Positions 20,782-32,304 of a stretch of DNA of 64,000 nucleotides are shown here, one piece after another. Made by a program: the position numbers and the translations under genes. How positions within the stretch are numbered: position 1 is the first letter of the stretch; each line of letters opens with the position of its first letter. This DNA comes from Neisseria sp. DTU_2020_1000833_1_SI_GRL_NUU_006. GTDB taxonomy: Bacteria > Pseudomonadota > Gammaproteobacteria > Burkholderiales > Neisseriaceae. The stretch is taken from contig CP135593.1 of assembly GCA_032388755.1 (NCBI GenBank), forward strand, positions 930,001 to 994,000, written 5' to 3'. The notes under the pieces were generated by a model that made no database searches, was not told the DNA's origin, and saw only the letters and a program-made list of their open reading frames with translations.

Positions 20782-21912
20782 ATGACCAAACATCTGCCAC
20801 TCATCGCCCTGACCGCCGTCATGCTCGCCGCCTGCGGAGGTTCGGATAAAAACACCTCCGACAAAGCGGGTCAGGCGGGAAACCAAAATGTATTGAGGAT
20901 TTACAACTGGTCGGAATACGTCGATCCCGAAACCGTCGCCGATTTTGAAAAGAAAAACGGTATCAAGGTAACTTACGACGTGTACGACAGCGATGAGACG
21001 CTGGAAAGTAAAGTATTGACCGGAAAATCGGGCTACGACATCGTCGGCCCGTCCAATACCTTCGTCGGCAGGCAGATTAAGGCAGGTGCTTATCAAAAAA
21101 TCGACAAATCCCTGATTCCCAACTATAAAAACCTCAATCCCGAATTGATGAAACTGATGGAAGGCGTCGATCCGAGCCACGAATACGCCGTTCCGTTTTA
21201 TTGGGGAACCAACACCTTCGCCATCAATACCGAGCGCGTAAAAAAAGCCTTGGGCACGGACAAACTGCCGGACAACCAATGGGATTTGGTGTTCAACCCC
21301 GAATACACATCCAAGCTCAAACAATGCGGCATTAGCTACTTGGACAGCGCGGCAGAAATTTATCCTATGGTGTTGAACTACATGGGTAAAAACCCCAACA
21401 GCAACGATACCGAAGACATCAAAGCGGCAACCGAGCTGCTCAAGAAAAACCGCCCCAACATCAAACGCTTTACCTCGTCCGGCTTCATCGACGACTTGGC
21501 TCGCGGCGATACCTGCGTCACCATCGGCTTCGGCGGCGACTTGAACATCGCCAGACGGCGTGCCGAAGAAGCGGGCGGCAAGGAAAAAATCCGCGTCATG
21601 ATGCCCAAAGAAGGCGTAGGGATTTGGGTGGACTCCTTCGTTATCCCGAAAGATGCGAAAAACGTCGCCAACGCCCACAAATACATCAACGACTTCCTCG
21701 ACCCCGAAGTCGCCGCGAAAAACGGCAATTTCGTCACCTACGCCCCTTCCAGCAAACCCGCACGCGAATTGATGGAAGCCGAGTTCAGGGACGACCGCAC
21801 CATTTTCCCGAGCGACGAAGATTTGAAAAACAGCTTCATCATGGTTCCTATCCAGCCCACCATTTTGAAATTCATGGTCCGCCAATGGCAGGGCGTGAAA
21901 GCCGGCAAATAA
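20782..21912 (+). CDS. Periplasmic polyamine-binding lipoprotein, PotF/PotD type
   Basis: Residues 1-18 are a lipoprotein signal ending in the lipobox L-A-A-C. The rest is a type II periplasmic binding protein with the polyamine signature I-Y-N-W-S-E-Y-V-D-P-E-T-V-A-D-F-E near residue 40. Such proteins deliver putrescine or spermidine to an ABC importer, but no permease or ATPase genes are adjacent. The ATG at 20782 is chosen over 20776 because AAGGA (20771-20775) touches the earlier codon. The gene is single with its own terminator. Confidence 0.87.
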   Translation: MTKHLPLIALTAVMLAACGGSDKNTSDKAGQAGNQNVLRIYNWSEYVDPETVADFEKKNGIKVTYDVYDSDETLESKVLTGKSGYDIVGPSNTFVGRQIKAGAYQKIDKSLIPNYKNLNPELMKLMEGVDPSHEYAVPFYWGTNTFAINTERVKKALGTDKLPDNQWDLVFNPEYTSKLKQCGISYLDSAAEIYPMVLNYMGKNPNSNDTEDIKAATELLKKNRPNIKRFTSSGFIDDLARGDTCVTIGFGGDLNIARRRAEEAGGKEKIRVMMPKEGVGIWVDSFVIPKDAKNVANAHKYINDFLDPEVAAKNGNFVTYAPSSKPARELMEAEFRDDRTIFPSDEDLKNSFIMVPIQPTILKFMVRQWQGVKAGK

Positions 21913-21931
21913 TTCGATACGGATAGATTAA

Positions 21932-21972
21932 AGATCGTCTGAAAACTTGAAATACAGGTTTTCAGACGATCT
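21932..21972 (+). terminator. Variant-DUS hairpin terminator
   Basis: AGATCGTCTGAAAA paired with TTTTCAGACGATCT. Both arms share the same G to A change from the standard uptake sequence. It lies between convergent genes. Confidence 0.8.
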
Positions 21973-21983
21973 TTTGTTGGTTT

Positions 21984-23507
21984 TTACAGCAATCCTTCTA
22001 TCGGCAGGAAGGAAAAGATTTTGGAGGTAACACGTTTCCAGAATTTGGCTTCCGGCTCGGCGGAGTAGGTTTTCTGGGTGGCGGGGTCGTGCCAGTGCAG
22101 TTTGTTGTATTTGTCGAGGGTAACCTGATAGGCGTATTTGGGGGTGGTATTGACGAGGGTGCGCTGCATTTCGCCTGCGATTTTGGGGCTTTCGAGGACG
22201 ACGCCCATTTCGGTGTTGAGTCTGGCGGAGCGCGGGTCGAGGTTGAATGAGCCGATGAAGACGCGTTTCTCGTCCACGATGAAGGTTTTGGCATGCAGGC
22301 TGGTGGCGGAGTTGCCGGTCAAACCGCGGTCTTTGGTGGTGGGGACGGCGTGGTTGGGTTGCAGCTCGTAGAGTTTGACACCGGCTTTGAGCATTGGTTT
22401 GCGGTATTTGGCGTAGCCTGAGTGGACGGCGGCGACATCGGTCGCTTGGAGCGAGTTGGTCAGGACGGTTACGTCCACGCCGTTTTTGACGAGTTGGTCG
22501 AGCGCGCGTACGCCTGATTTGGTGGGAACGAAATAGGGCGAAACGAGATAGACGCTTTTTTCGGGCGTTTTCAGGGCGTCCTGCATGCGGTCGAAAATGG
22601 GCGGTTTGTGGCGGTCGCGGTCCAGCCCTTTGGCGGGGTCGTCGCTGATCAGGCGGGTATGAACGCTTTGCCAGTCTATGCTGTTGCTCTGCATTTTTTG
22701 GTAGAGTTCGGACTCTTCAATGCTTCTGCGGTAACGGTTGACAGTATCGCTTTTGTCTTTGTCGTCGTAACCCATCTCTTGGAAGCCTTTTTCGATATCG
22801 CCTTTTTTGATGATGCTGGCGACGGTGTAGGAGGAATGGCTTGCCCAATAGCGGTCGAAGTCTTGAGAAACTTTGGTCACGACGCGGCCGGTGGCGAGGA
22901 TGTCGAGGTCGGCAAAGATGGTGTCTTCGCCGACTTTAAAATATTCGTCGCCGATATTGCGCCCGCCGAGGATGGTGGCGCGGTTGTCTGCGGTGAAGGA
23001 TTTGTTGTGCATCCGGCGGTTGAGGCGCGGGAAGTCGGTCAAATAACCCAGCGCGCGCCATTTGCGGCGGACGAAGGGGTTGAACAGGCGGATTTCGATA
23101 TTGGGATGGCTGTCGAGGGCGAGCAGGACGTTGTCCAGACCGTTGGTGTTGTTGTCGTCCAGCAGCAGGCGCACGCGCACGCCGCGTTCGGCGGCACGGT
23201 GGATCAGGTTGAACATGAGTTTGCCGGAGATGTCGTTGTGCCAGATGTAGTATTGGAGGTCCAGGGTGTGGTCGGCGGCTTCAATCAGGGCGGCGCGGGC
23301 GACGAAGGCTTCGTGCGCGTCGTTGAGCAGATAGACATTGGAAATATCGCCTCCGGTTTTGGCAGTGGCGGTGTTGAGCAGGGCATCCATGCGCGGGGCG
23401 GAACGGATGTCGAGGTAGTGGCTTTCAGGGCGATCGTCCAGTGAGGGCAGGCCGGCGCAACCTGTCAGAAAAACCGGAAGCATAAGGATGAGATGGATTT
23501 TTTTCAT
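21984..23507 (-). CDS. Phospholipase D / cardiolipin synthase family lipoprotein
   Basis: The 507-residue protein has a lipoprotein signal (lipobox L-T-G-C near residue 17) and two HKD active-site motifs: H-N-K-S-F-T-A-D-N-R near 167 and H-A-K-T-F-I-V-D near 404. This is the layout of bacterial phospholipase D-like proteins, which can act as cardiolipin synthases or phosphodiesterases. The lipid anchor places it at the periplasmic face of a membrane. Substrate is unknown. Confidence 0.85.
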   Translation of the reverse strand: MKKIHLILMLPVFLTGCAGLPSLDDRPESHYLDIRSAPRMDALLNTATAKTGGDISNVYLLNDAHEAFVARAALIEAADHTLDLQYYIWHNDISGKLMFNLIHRAAERGVRVRLLLDDNNTNGLDNVLLALDSHPNIEIRLFNPFVRRKWRALGYLTDFPRLNRRMHNKSFTADNRATILGGRNIGDEYFKVGEDTIFADLDILATGRVVTKVSQDFDRYWASHSSYTVASIIKKGDIEKGFQEMGYDDKDKSDTVNRYRRSIEESELYQKMQSNSIDWQSVHTRLISDDPAKGLDRDRHKPPIFDRMQDALKTPEKSVYLVSPYFVPTKSGVRALDQLVKNGVDVTVLTNSLQATDVAAVHSGYAKYRKPMLKAGVKLYELQPNHAVPTTKDRGLTGNSATSLHAKTFIVDEKRVFIGSFNLDPRSARLNTEMGVVLESPKIAGEMQRTLVNTTPKYAYQVTLDKYNKLHWHDPATQKTYSAEPEAKFWKRVTSKIFSFLPIEGLL

Positions 23508-23518
23508 TCTTGAGGGCG

Positions 23519-23574
23519 TTTCAGACGACCTTTTTCGCTGAAACGATATTTTTATTTAGAAGGGTCGTCTGAAA
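23519..23574. repeat. Outward-facing DUS pair
   Basis: TTTCAGACGACCT and AGGGTCGTCTGAAA face each other around a loop of about 30 bases. It is upstream of the phospholipase D gene start, so it is less likely to be a terminator than the tight hairpins. Confidence 0.7.
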
Positions 23575-23616
23575 GGAAGTTCGATGTTTATACGGTTCGC
23601 ATTTTAACCGAGAACA

Positions 23617-23650
23617 AAGCCGACCGGATTGCTTTTTCAGGTCGGCTTTG
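23617..23650 (-). terminator. GC-rich terminator after the deaminase gene
   Basis: AAAGCCGACC pairs with GGTCGGCTTT around a loop of 14 bases, immediately downstream of the deaminase stop. It is one of the few terminators here not made from uptake sequence. Confidence 0.75.
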
Positions 23651-23653
23651 TGT

Positions 23654-25215
<1,562 letters not shown>

Positions 25216-25240
25216 CGGATATTCCTTGTTTTAAACAGGA

Positions 25241-25283
25241 AAAGGTCGTCTGAAAATAGCGGACTGCTTTTCAGACGACCTTT
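25241..25283 (-). terminator. DUS inverted-repeat terminator after trpS
   Basis: AAAGGTCGTCTGAAAA paired with TTTTCAGACGACCTTT between trpS and the lipoprotein gene. Confidence 0.85.
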
Positions 25284-25289
25284 TGAGAT

Positions 25290-26300
25290 TTACTTCAATG
25301 GGCGGATGCCGACGGCGTCGCGTACTTGGTCCAGCAGTTCGCGTGCTTCTTTGCGCGCTTTGGCGGCACCTGCCTGCAGGATGTCTTCGATTTGCGAAGG
25401 ATTGGCGGTCAGCGCGTTGTAGCGTTCGCGCGGTTCTGCCAGCTCGGCGTTGATTTTGGCGGCCAAGAGTTTTTTGGCTTCGCCCCATGCCAAGCCTTCG
25501 GCCAGCATTTGCGTAAACTCTGCGGTTTCAGACGGCGTGGAGAAGGCTTTGTAGATTTCAAACAAGGGGCTTTCGTCGGGCTGTTTCGGCTCGCCCGGCT
25601 CTTTCATGTTGGTAATGATTTTGTTGACCGATTTTTGGGTTTTCTTGTCGTTTTCCCAAAGCGGAATAGTGTTGCCGTAGGATTTGGACATTTTGCGTCC
25701 GTCCAAGCCGACCAAGAGTTCGACGTTTTCGTCGATTTTCACTTCGGGCAGAGTGAAGACTTCTTTGAAGCGGTGGTTGAAGCGGCCGGCGATGTCGCGC
25801 GCCATTTCGACGTGTTGGATTTGGTCGCGGCCGACGGGCACTTCGTTGGCGTTGAACATCAGGATGTCGGCGGTCATCAGGATGGGGTAGCTGTACAGGC
25901 CCATTTCTACGCCGTGGTCAGGGTCTTCCTGATTGTTTTCGATATTTGCCTGCACGGCGGCTTTGTAGGCGTGGGCGCGGTTCATCAGACCTTTGGCGGT
26001 AATGCAGGTCAGAATCCAGTTCAATTCCATCACTTCGGGAATGTCGCTTTGGCGGTAGAAGGTGGTGCGCTCGGGGTCGAGTCCGCAGGCAAGCCAAGTG
26101 GCGGCAACGGCTTTGGTAGATTGGTGAATCATCTCCGGCTCGTGGCATTTGATGATGCCGTGGTAGTCGGCGAGGAAGAGGAAGGATTCGGTATCGGGGT
26201 TTTGCGCCGCGCGGACGGCGGGGCGGATGGCGCCGACGTAGTTGCCCAGATGCGGGATGCCGGTAGTGGTTACGCCGGTGAGGACGCGTTTCTTGCTCAT
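25290..26300 (-). CDS. trpS: Tryptophanyl-tRNA synthetase
   Basis: TrpS charges tRNA-Trp. The 336-residue class I enzyme has the HIGH-like motif T-T-G-I-P-H-L-G-N near residue 11 and K-M-S-K-S near 210, with the usual length for bacteria. It has its own terminator and an upstream DUS pair. Confidence 0.95.
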   Translation of the reverse strand: MSKKRVLTGVTTTGIPHLGNYVGAIRPAVRAAQNPDTESFLFLADYHGIIKCHEPEMIHQSTKAVAATWLACGLDPERTTFYRQSDIPEVMELNWILTCITAKGLMNRAHAYKAAVQANIENNQEDPDHGVEMGLYSYPILMTADILMFNANEVPVGRDQIQHVEMARDIAGRFNHRFKEVFTLPEVKIDENVELLVGLDGRKMSKSYGNTIPLWENDKKTQKSVNKIITNMKEPGEPKQPDESPLFEIYKAFSTPSETAEFTQMLAEGLAWGEAKKLLAAKINAELAEPRERYNALTANPSQIEDILQAGAAKARKEARELLDQVRDAVGIRPLK

Positions 26301-26320
26301 GGGGATATCCTTAATGGCTC

Positions 26321-26386
26321 AAGGTCGTCTGAAAATGAAATAGGGATTGATTATACCTGATTCCCAACGAGTTTTCAGACGACCTT
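26321..26386. repeat. DUS inverted pair between trpS and clpB
   Basis: AAGGTCGTCTGAAAA and its reverse complement separated by about 36 bases. It is upstream of both flanking genes, so it cannot end either transcript. Confidence 0.75.
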
Positions 26387-26406
26387 TTTATAGTGGGCAT
26401 ACCGAC

Positions 26407-26515
26407 TTATTCACAGCTTTTTCTGATGTAATCTATTTTAAAAACAGATTGATACTATATTTTTTAATATTTTGGTAAATTTTTCTCTTGAGTTATCCAC
26501 AGGCGACACTATATA
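26407..26515 (+). promoter_or_regulatory. clpB promoter region with two DnaA-box 9-mers
   Basis: TTATTCACA (26407-26415) and TTATCCACA (26493-26501) both match TTATNCACA and lie in an AT-rich stretch. A promoter-like TTGAGT (26488-26493) and TATATA (26510-26515), 16 bases apart, overlaps the second box. DnaA could therefore affect clpB expression. No clear sigma-32 promoter was seen. Confidence 0.45.
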
Positions 26516-26561
26516 GCGTTTATTAGAAAGATATTCGTTTCAGAAGAAAGGAAACCTAAAG

Positions 26562-29135
26562 ATGAGATTCGACAAATTAACCGCCAAATTCCAACAAGCC
26601 CTTGCAGAAGCTCAGAGTTTGGCGTTGGCTGCGGACAGCAGCTATCTGGAAGCGGGCTTTGTACTGAAAGCCCTGCTTGACGACCAAAACAGCGGAGCCG
26701 CCGCGCTGTTGGCCCATGCGGGCGTGAACGTGCCGCAGGTGAAACAGCGTTTGCAGCAGCATTTAAACAGCCTGCCGAAAGTGTCCGGTCAGGGAGGCGA
26801 TATTCTGCCCAGCCGCGAATTGCAGGCAGTGTTGAACCTGATGGACAAAGCCGCAACCAAACGCGGAGATGCCTATATCGCCAGCGAACTTTTCCTGCTT
26901 GCTTTGGTGCAGCAGAACGATGCGACCGGCAAAATCCTGAAAGAAGCCGGCGCGACCGAACAAAATATCAATGCCGCGATTGACGCGGTACGAGGAGGAC
27001 AAAACGTGAACGATGCCAATGCCGAAGACCAACGCGATGCGTTGAAAAAATACACGCTCGACCTGACCCAGCGCGCCCGCGACGGCAAACTTGACCCCGT
27101 TATCGGTCGTGATGACGAAATCCGCCGTGCGATTCAGGTGCTGCAACGCCGCACCAAAAACAACCCCGTGCTGATTGGTGAGCCGGGCGTGGGTAAAACT
27201 GCCATCGTCGAAGGCTTGGCGCAGCGCATCGTCAACGGCGAAGTGCCTGAATCCCTGCGCAACAAACGCCTGCTGGTTTTGGACTTGGCAGCATTGATTG
27301 CCGGCGCGAAATACCGCGGCGAATTTGAAGAACGCTTGAAAGGCGTGTTGAACGATTTAGCGAAAGACGACGGCAACACCCTGATTTTCATCGACGAAAT
27401 CCATACTTTGGTCGGTGCTGGCAAAACCGACGGCGCGATGGATGCGGGCAATATGTTGAAACCGGCTTTGGCGCGCGGCGAACTGCACTGCATCGGCGCG
27501 ACCACCTTGGACGAATACCGTCAATACATCGAAAAAGACGCGGCACTCGAACGCCGCTTCCAAAAAGTATTGGTCGGAGAACCCAGTGTGGAAGATACCA
27601 TCGCCATTTTGCGCGGTTTGCAGGAACGTTACGAAATCCACCACGGCATCGACATCACCGACCCCGCCATCGTTGCCGCCGCAGAATTGAGCGACCGTTA
27701 CATCACCGACCGCTTCCTGCCCGACAAAGCGATTGATTTGATTGACGAAGCTGCCAGCCGCATCAAAATGGAGCTGGACAGCAAACCCGAGCAGATGGAT
27801 AAACTCGACCGCCGCATCATCCAGCTCAAAATGGAAAAAATGCACGTTGCCAAAGAAAGCGACGACGCCAGCAAAAAACGTTTGGAGCTGATAGACGAAG
27901 AGATCGACGGCCTGCAAAAAGAATACGCCGATTTGGACGAAATCTGGAAAGCCGAAAAAGCCGCGTCTTCCAGCACCGCCGACATCAAGAAACAGATGGA
28001 CGACATCAAAGTCAAAATCGAGCAGGCCAAACGCCAAGGTGACTTTGCCCGTGCGTCCGAACTAGAATACGGCGAGTTGCCGAAATTAGGTGCACAGTTG
28101 CAGGCGGCAGAAAGCAACCCCGACGGCAAAAAACAAAACAAACTCTTCCGCACCGAAGTCGGCGCGGACGAAGTGGCTGAAATCGTATCGCGTATGACCG
28201 GCATTCCTGTGTCCAAAATGATGGAAGGCGAACGCGACAAGCTGCTGAAAATGGAAGAAGTATTGCACCGCCGTGTGGTCGGTCAAGACGAAGCCGTGCG
28301 CGCCGTGTCCGACGCCATCCGCCGCAGCCGCTCCGGTCTTGCCGATCCGAACAAACCCTACGGCAGCTTCCTGTTCCTAGGCCCGACCGGTGTGGGTAAA
28401 ACCGAGTTGTGCAAAGCTTTGGCAGGCTTCCTGTTCGACAGCGAAGATCATCTGATTCGTATCGATATGTCCGAATACATGGAAAAACACGCCGTTGCAC
28501 GCCTGATCGGCGCGCCTCCGGGTTATGTCGGCTACGAAGAGGGCGGCTACCTGACCGAACAAGTCCGCCGCAAACCGTACAGCGTGATTCTTTTGGACGA
28601 AGTGGAAAAAGCCCATCCTGACGTGTTCAACATCCTGCTGCAAGTATTGGATGACGGTCGTTTGACCGACGGACAAGGCCGCACCGTGGATTTCAAAAAC
28701 ACCGTCATCGTCATGACTTCCAACATCGGCAGCCAGCACATTCAACAAATGGGTACGCAGGACTATGAAGCCGTGAAAGAAGCGGTGATGGAAGAAGTGA
28801 AAGCCTACTTCCGCCCAGAAATGATCAACCGCATCGACGAAGTGGTCGTGTTCCACGGACTGGATCAGGAGAATATCCGCAACATTGCGAAAATCCAGCT
28901 CAAAGGTTTGGAAAAACGTTTGGAAGCGCAGCACCTGCACCTGAAAGTGGACGATGCCGCCTTGGATTTGATTGCCAAAGCCGGTTTCGACCCCGTGTAC
29001 GGCGCACGCCCGCTCAAACGCGCCATCCAGTCGGAAATCGAAAACCCGCTGGCCATGGCGTTGCTCGAAGGCAAATACGCGCCCGACAGCACGATTCATG
29101 TGAAAGAAGAGGGTGGCAGGCTGGTATTTGCCTGA
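26562..29135 (+). CDS. clpB: ATP-dependent disaggregase ClpB
   Basis: ClpB works with DnaK to resolubilise aggregated proteins after stress. The 857-residue protein shows the N-terminal Clp domain, a first AAA module (G-E-P-G-V-G-K-T near 205), the long charged coiled-coil middle domain (about 410-525) that distinguishes ClpB from ClpA/ClpC, and a second AAA module (G-P-T-G-V-G-K-T near 607). AGAAAGGA precedes the ATG. Confidence 0.96.
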   Translation: MRFDKLTAKFQQALAEAQSLALAADSSYLEAGFVLKALLDDQNSGAAALLAHAGVNVPQVKQRLQQHLNSLPKVSGQGGDILPSRELQAVLNLMDKAATKRGDAYIASELFLLALVQQNDATGKILKEAGATEQNINAAIDAVRGGQNVNDANAEDQRDALKKYTLDLTQRARDGKLDPVIGRDDEIRRAIQVLQRRTKNNPVLIGEPGVGKTAIVEGLAQRIVNGEVPESLRNKRLLVLDLAALIAGAKYRGEFEERLKGVLNDLAKDDGNTLIFIDEIHTLVGAGKTDGAMDAGNMLKPALARGELHCIGATTLDEYRQYIEKDAALERRFQKVLVGEPSVEDTIAILRGLQERYEIHHGIDITDPAIVAAAELSDRYITDRFLPDKAIDLIDEAASRIKMELDSKPEQMDKLDRRIIQLKMEKMHVAKESDDASKKRLELIDEEIDGLQKEYADLDEIWKAEKAASSSTADIKKQMDDIKVKIEQAKRQGDFARASELEYGELPKLGAQLQAAESNPDGKKQNKLFRTEVGADEVAEIVSRMTGIPVSKMMEGERDKLLKMEEVLHRRVVGQDEAVRAVSDAIRRSRSGLADPNKPYGSFLFLGPTGVGKTELCKALAGFLFDSEDHLIRIDMSEYMEKHAVARLIGAPPGYVGYEEGGYLTEQVRRKPYSVILLDEVEKAHPDVFNILLQVLDDGRLTDGQGRTVDFKNTVIVMTSNIGSQHIQQMGTQDYEAVKEAVMEEVKAYFRPEMINRIDEVVVFHGLDQENIRNIAKIQLKGLEKRLEAQHLHLKVDDAALDLIAKAGFDPVYGARPLKRAIQSEIENPLAMALLEGKYAPDSTIHVKEEGGRLVFA

Positions 29136-29164
29136 TTTGAGTGTAGATTGAGATAAAGTGATGA

Positions 29165-29208
29165 AAAGGTCGTCTGAAAACCTGATTATGGGTTTTCAGA
29201 CGACCTTT
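29165..29208 (+). terminator. DUS inverted-repeat terminator after clpB
   Basis: AAAGGTCGTCTGAAAACC paired with GGTTTTCAGACGACCTTT between convergent genes. Confidence 0.88.
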
Positions 29209-29247
29209 CGTCTTAGGGCTTCAATATTTCACATCGGCAACGCGGTT

Positions 29248-30156
29248 TTACAAATCCTGCAAACGCTCGACCGAAGGGGCGTAGTAATATGCGCCGGACA
29301 CGGCGGTGGAAAGATGCTTGAGCAGCAGGTCGGTTTTTCCGTCGGTGTCGCCGAACATGCTCAAGAGCTGCGCTTCGATGTTGTGCAGGGTGTTGCAGTA
29401 GGAAGTGAACATCAGGCCGTGTTCGCCGCTGATTTTGCCGAAAGGCAGGCTGCGGCGGACGATTTCCAGGTCCACACCGTTTTCTTGCAAATCGACACGG
29501 CCCAAATGCGATTCGGGCAGGCGCACGTCTTCGCTTAATTCTTCGTTGGCTTCTTTGCTGCGGCCGATGCTGGCTTCTTGTTCGGCAACGGGGACGGCAT
29601 CCCACTTTTTCAGGTCGTGCAGGTATTTTTGCAGCAGGACGTAGCTGCCGCCGGCATCGGGTCGACCTTCGGGGATAATGGCGACATTGCAGACGTTTTC
29701 ATCGCCTTGCGGGTTCTCGGTACCATCGACGAAGCCGTCCAGTCCGCGCTCTTCATACAGACGAAAGCCGTGTTCCTCGGTGGCGACATCGATGCTGTCG
29801 CCAAACGCTGAAAAGACAGATTGTGCGAGTGCATAGGCAGCGTTTTGGCGGTAGGCTTGGATGTGGATGTAGATATCGTGTTGGGTCGCAGGGGCAAGGC
29901 CGTTGCCCATGACTGGGAAGGGCTTGATTTCGCCGCCTTCTTCTGCGTGTCCGAACGCTTTCCATGCGTCGCTGCCGAAGGCGATGGTCATGCCTAAAAT
30001 ATCTTCTGGAAAGCGGGTTTTGAGGGTTGCCAAGGCTTCAAGCGAGCTTCGGCAGGCGGTTTTGATGTCGTCGTAGCGGCCGTCGCGGATGTCGGCTTCG
30101 ATGAATATGCCAGCTTGGGCGTGATCGGGGATGATGGAGGTTTGCGGGCGGTTCAT
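29248..30156 (-). CDS. Dyp-type haem peroxidase
   Basis: The 302-residue protein has the G-x-x-D-G signature of dye-decolorising peroxidases (G-F-V-D-G-T-E-N-P near residue 141) and a conserved histidine in S-H-L-G-R-V-D that can bind haem iron. No Tat or Sec signal is visible, so it should be cytoplasmic, like E. coli YfeX. It probably reduces hydrogen peroxide. Single gene with its own surroundings of DUS hairpins. Confidence 0.88.
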   Translation of the reverse strand: MNRPQTSIIPDHAQAGIFIEADIRDGRYDDIKTACRSSLEALATLKTRFPEDILGMTIAFGSDAWKAFGHAEEGGEIKPFPVMGNGLAPATQHDIYIHIQAYRQNAAYALAQSVFSAFGDSIDVATEEHGFRLYEERGLDGFVDGTENPQGDENVCNVAIIPEGRPDAGGSYVLLQKYLHDLKKWDAVPVAEQEASIGRSKEANEELSEDVRLPESHLGRVDLQENGVDLEIVRRSLPFGKISGEHGLMFTSYCNTLHNIEAQLLSMFGDTDGKTDLLLKHLSTAVSGAYYYAPSVERLQDL

Positions 30157-30212
30157 TGCGTTTCCTTTCGGATTTTATGGAGTTTTTCGGGCAATATTAT
30201 AGCACTTAAGGT

Positions 30213-30234
30213 TTTCAGACGACATCGTCTGAAA
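30213..30234. repeat. Near-perfect palindrome of DUS core
   Basis: TTTCAGACGA and TCGTCTGAAA separated by 2 bases, between the divergent peroxidase and phosphoesterase genes. It lacks the AGG part of the uptake sequence. Confidence 0.7.
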
Positions 30235-30289
30235 GGGCGGATATGATAGAATCCGCCGTTTGTTTTTTGATGTTCGACAGGTTCGCTTT

Positions 30290-31375
30290 ATGTTCGGCAC
30301 GATGTTTTTGATTATGATTGTATTGCTCCAGCTTTTCACGTTCGGGCTGGGGCGTTCGTTGCAATGGCTGTTCGCGCCGGTGGTCGGCAAGGCGGGTAGG
30401 CGTTGGCTGATGGGGGTGTCGTATTTCGTGACTAACGGCCTGCTGACTGGGCTTTTGTTGGAATTGGGACATTTTATGTTCCGCATCATGGCGTTTTGGA
30501 TGGTGTTGCTGCTGTTTGTGATGTATGCGGCACTGGCGACGTTTGTCCTGTTCCTGCTGCTGCGCAAATTCGTGTCCAGCCGGTCGCTGTCGCGCAGCCT
30601 GCGCTTGTTTGCGCCGCTGTTTGTGTTCGGCTTGGTCGGCTTTGGGATGTACAACGCCTATACGCCCGTTGTCCGTCATCAGACCGTCGTGATTGATAAG
30701 AAAATGGACAAACCGCTGCGTATCGGCATGGCAAGCGACCTGCACTTGGGGATTTTGTTCGGCGCGCGGCAACTGGATAAGCTGGTGGACATCATGAACC
30801 GCGAAAAAGTCGATTTAATCCTGTTGCCGGGCGATTTGATGGACGACAACGTCGATGCCTACCGCAAAGAGAATATGCAGCCGCATCTGGGTCGTCTGAA
30901 AGCGCCGTTGGGCGTTTACGCGACTTTGGGCAACCACGATATGTTCGGCGACAGCGCGCGCATCCGCCATGACCTCGAAGCGGCGGGCATTACCGTGCTC
31001 GGCAACCAAGTGTTGCAACACGACGCGTTCCTGCTTGTCGGCCGCAACGACGATGTGGACCACGACCGTCCGTCTGTCTCTCAGTTGCTGGAAAACCACG
31101 ATACCGACCAGCCCGTTTTCCTGATGGACCACCGCCCGACCGAAGTCGAGGCGCACGCCAAGCTGCCTATTGACGTTCAAGTTTCCGGCCATGTCCACAA
31201 TGGCCAAATCGCACCGGCAAACCTGATTGTGCGCACGCTCTACCGCCTTGCCTACGGCTACGAGGAAATCGGCGGAAGACACTTTTTTGTCACTTCCGGC
31301 TACGGTTTCTGGGGGATTCCGCTGCGCTTGGGTTCGCAGTCGGAAGTGTGGGTGATTGATGTGAGGGGGAGGTAA
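30290..31375 (+). CDS. Membrane-anchored metallophosphoesterase (YaeI/YkuE type)
   Basis: Four hydrophobic segments in the first 130 residues anchor a calcineurin-type phosphoesterase domain. Its metal motifs are all present: D-L-H-L-G, G-D-L-M-D-D, G-N-H-D and G-H-V-H-N-G. Relatives hydrolyse lipid or sugar phosphodiesters such as UDP-glucose or phospholipids; the substrate here is unknown. The ATG at 30290 is preferred over 30260, which would precede the hydrophobic segment by ten unlikely residues. Confidence 0.83.
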   Translation: MFGTMFLIMIVLLQLFTFGLGRSLQWLFAPVVGKAGRRWLMGVSYFVTNGLLTGLLLELGHFMFRIMAFWMVLLLFVMYAALATFVLFLLLRKFVSSRSLSRSLRLFAPLFVFGLVGFGMYNAYTPVVRHQTVVIDKKMDKPLRIGMASDLHLGILFGARQLDKLVDIMNREKVDLILLPGDLMDDNVDAYRKENMQPHLGRLKAPLGVYATLGNHDMFGDSARIRHDLEAAGITVLGNQVLQHDAFLLVGRNDDVDHDRPSVSQLLENHDTDQPVFLMDHRPTEVEAHAKLPIDVQVSGHVHNGQIAPANLIVRTLYRLAYGYEEIGGRHFFVTSGYGFWGIPLRLGSQSEVWVIDVRGR

Positions 31376-31405
31376 TTTATTGAAATTAAAATATAAGGTG
31401 TATGA

Positions 31406-31441
31406 AAAAGGTCGTCTGAAACAAAATTCGGACGGCCTTTT
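31406..31441 (+). terminator. Imperfect DUS hairpin
   Basis: AAAAGGTCGTCTGAA pairs with TTCGGACGGCCTTTT (two mismatches), followed by T-rich sequence. Confidence 0.7.
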
Positions 31442-31581
31442 TTATGACTTATGGGCAAAAAAAATCTATTTGGGTTATAATGCCATCAAACTAAATCAAA
31501 TTTGCAGATTGACTATTGTTTTTTTAAAAATCTGCAAAATACTCAACACATTACTTCAATAAATAACCAAGGATGAGCATT

Positions 31582-32178
31582 ATGGGAATCATTAGTCTTA
31601 TTTTCATCGCCGTGATATTGGGCTTTCTGCTGATTAATTTCAAGCAAAAACTCAGCCGTTGTAAAAAAGATTACCAAGAATCTTTCGTTGCATTGCGTAT
31701 CGCTTTGGCGTGTAGGCATCAGGCAGTCAGGCATGTTTTAGATGCGTCAAAAATCTACTTGGGGCGCGAAGGTGGCGATATGGATAAAGGTTTGTTATCC
31801 GCTTGTGGCGATGCAGAATCGGTATTGAGCCAGGCATCCAAATCTTTTTCTCCGGAATCGTTTTCCCGCCTGTGCAAGGCGGAAGCGGAATTGAACAAAT
31901 TGCTCCGAAGCCTGCAGGAAGCTTTGGAAAAAAAATTAAAACAACGACCTGACGAAGGGTTGAAAAGCCAGCTTGAAATGCTGGATGCAGCTGAAAACGA
32001 CGTTGTTTCCACGCGCCGTGCTTACAACTGCTCCGCAGAACGCTACAACCGCATACTGAGAAAGTCCACGAGCGGAATTATTGCGAAGGTATTGGGCTAT
32101 CATGTCAAAGCAAGCCTGATTAAATTTGAAGACAACAATGGCCCTCAAATGAGCAAACATTTACTGGCTCGTTCGTAA
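31582..32178 (+). CDS. LemA family-like membrane-anchored protein
   Basis: A single N-terminal membrane helix (residues 3-21) is followed by a helical domain. Its end, R-R-A-Y-N-x-S-A-E-R-Y-N-R and then V-L-G-Y-H, follows the pattern of LemA proteins (A-R-x-x-Y-N-x-x-V-x-x-Y-N and then a G-F motif). LemA function is unclear; it is linked to the cell envelope. The ATG at 31582 is chosen because AAGGATG lies 8-9 bases upstream; the ATG at 31573 overlaps that site. Confidence 0.65.
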   Translation: MGIISLIFIAVILGFLLINFKQKLSRCKKDYQESFVALRIALACRHQAVRHVLDASKIYLGREGGDMDKGLLSACGDAESVLSQASKSFSPESFSRLCKAEAELNKLLRSLQEALEKKLKQRPDEGLKSQLEMLDAAENDVVSTRRAYNCSAERYNRILRKSTSGIIAKVLGYHVKASLIKFEDNNGPQMSKHLLARS

Positions 32179-32245
32179 TCCTTATTTGAAAGTATGACGG
32201 GTTTGGATGGGACTCCCTTATCGTCATCATCCCTTGTCCGATAAA

Positions 32246-32288
32246 AAGGTCGTCTGAAAACCATGTTTCAGGTTTTCAGACGACCTTT
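32246..32288. terminator. DUS inverted-repeat bidirectional terminator
   Basis: AAAAGGTCGTCTGAAAACC paired with GGTTTTCAGACGACCTTT between the convergent LemA-like gene and the small Cys/Gly-tailed gene. Confidence 0.88.
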
Positions 32289-32304
32289 GTTTTTCAAAAC
32301 GGAA

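Noticed and set aside
22608..23444. 278-codon plus-strand frame opposite the phospholipase D gene
   Set aside because: Val/Asp/Gly-rich antisense shadow without a ribosome binding site.
31380..31562. 60-codon frame after the metallophosphoesterase gene
   Set aside because: It runs through the terminator hairpin and has no ribosome binding site.
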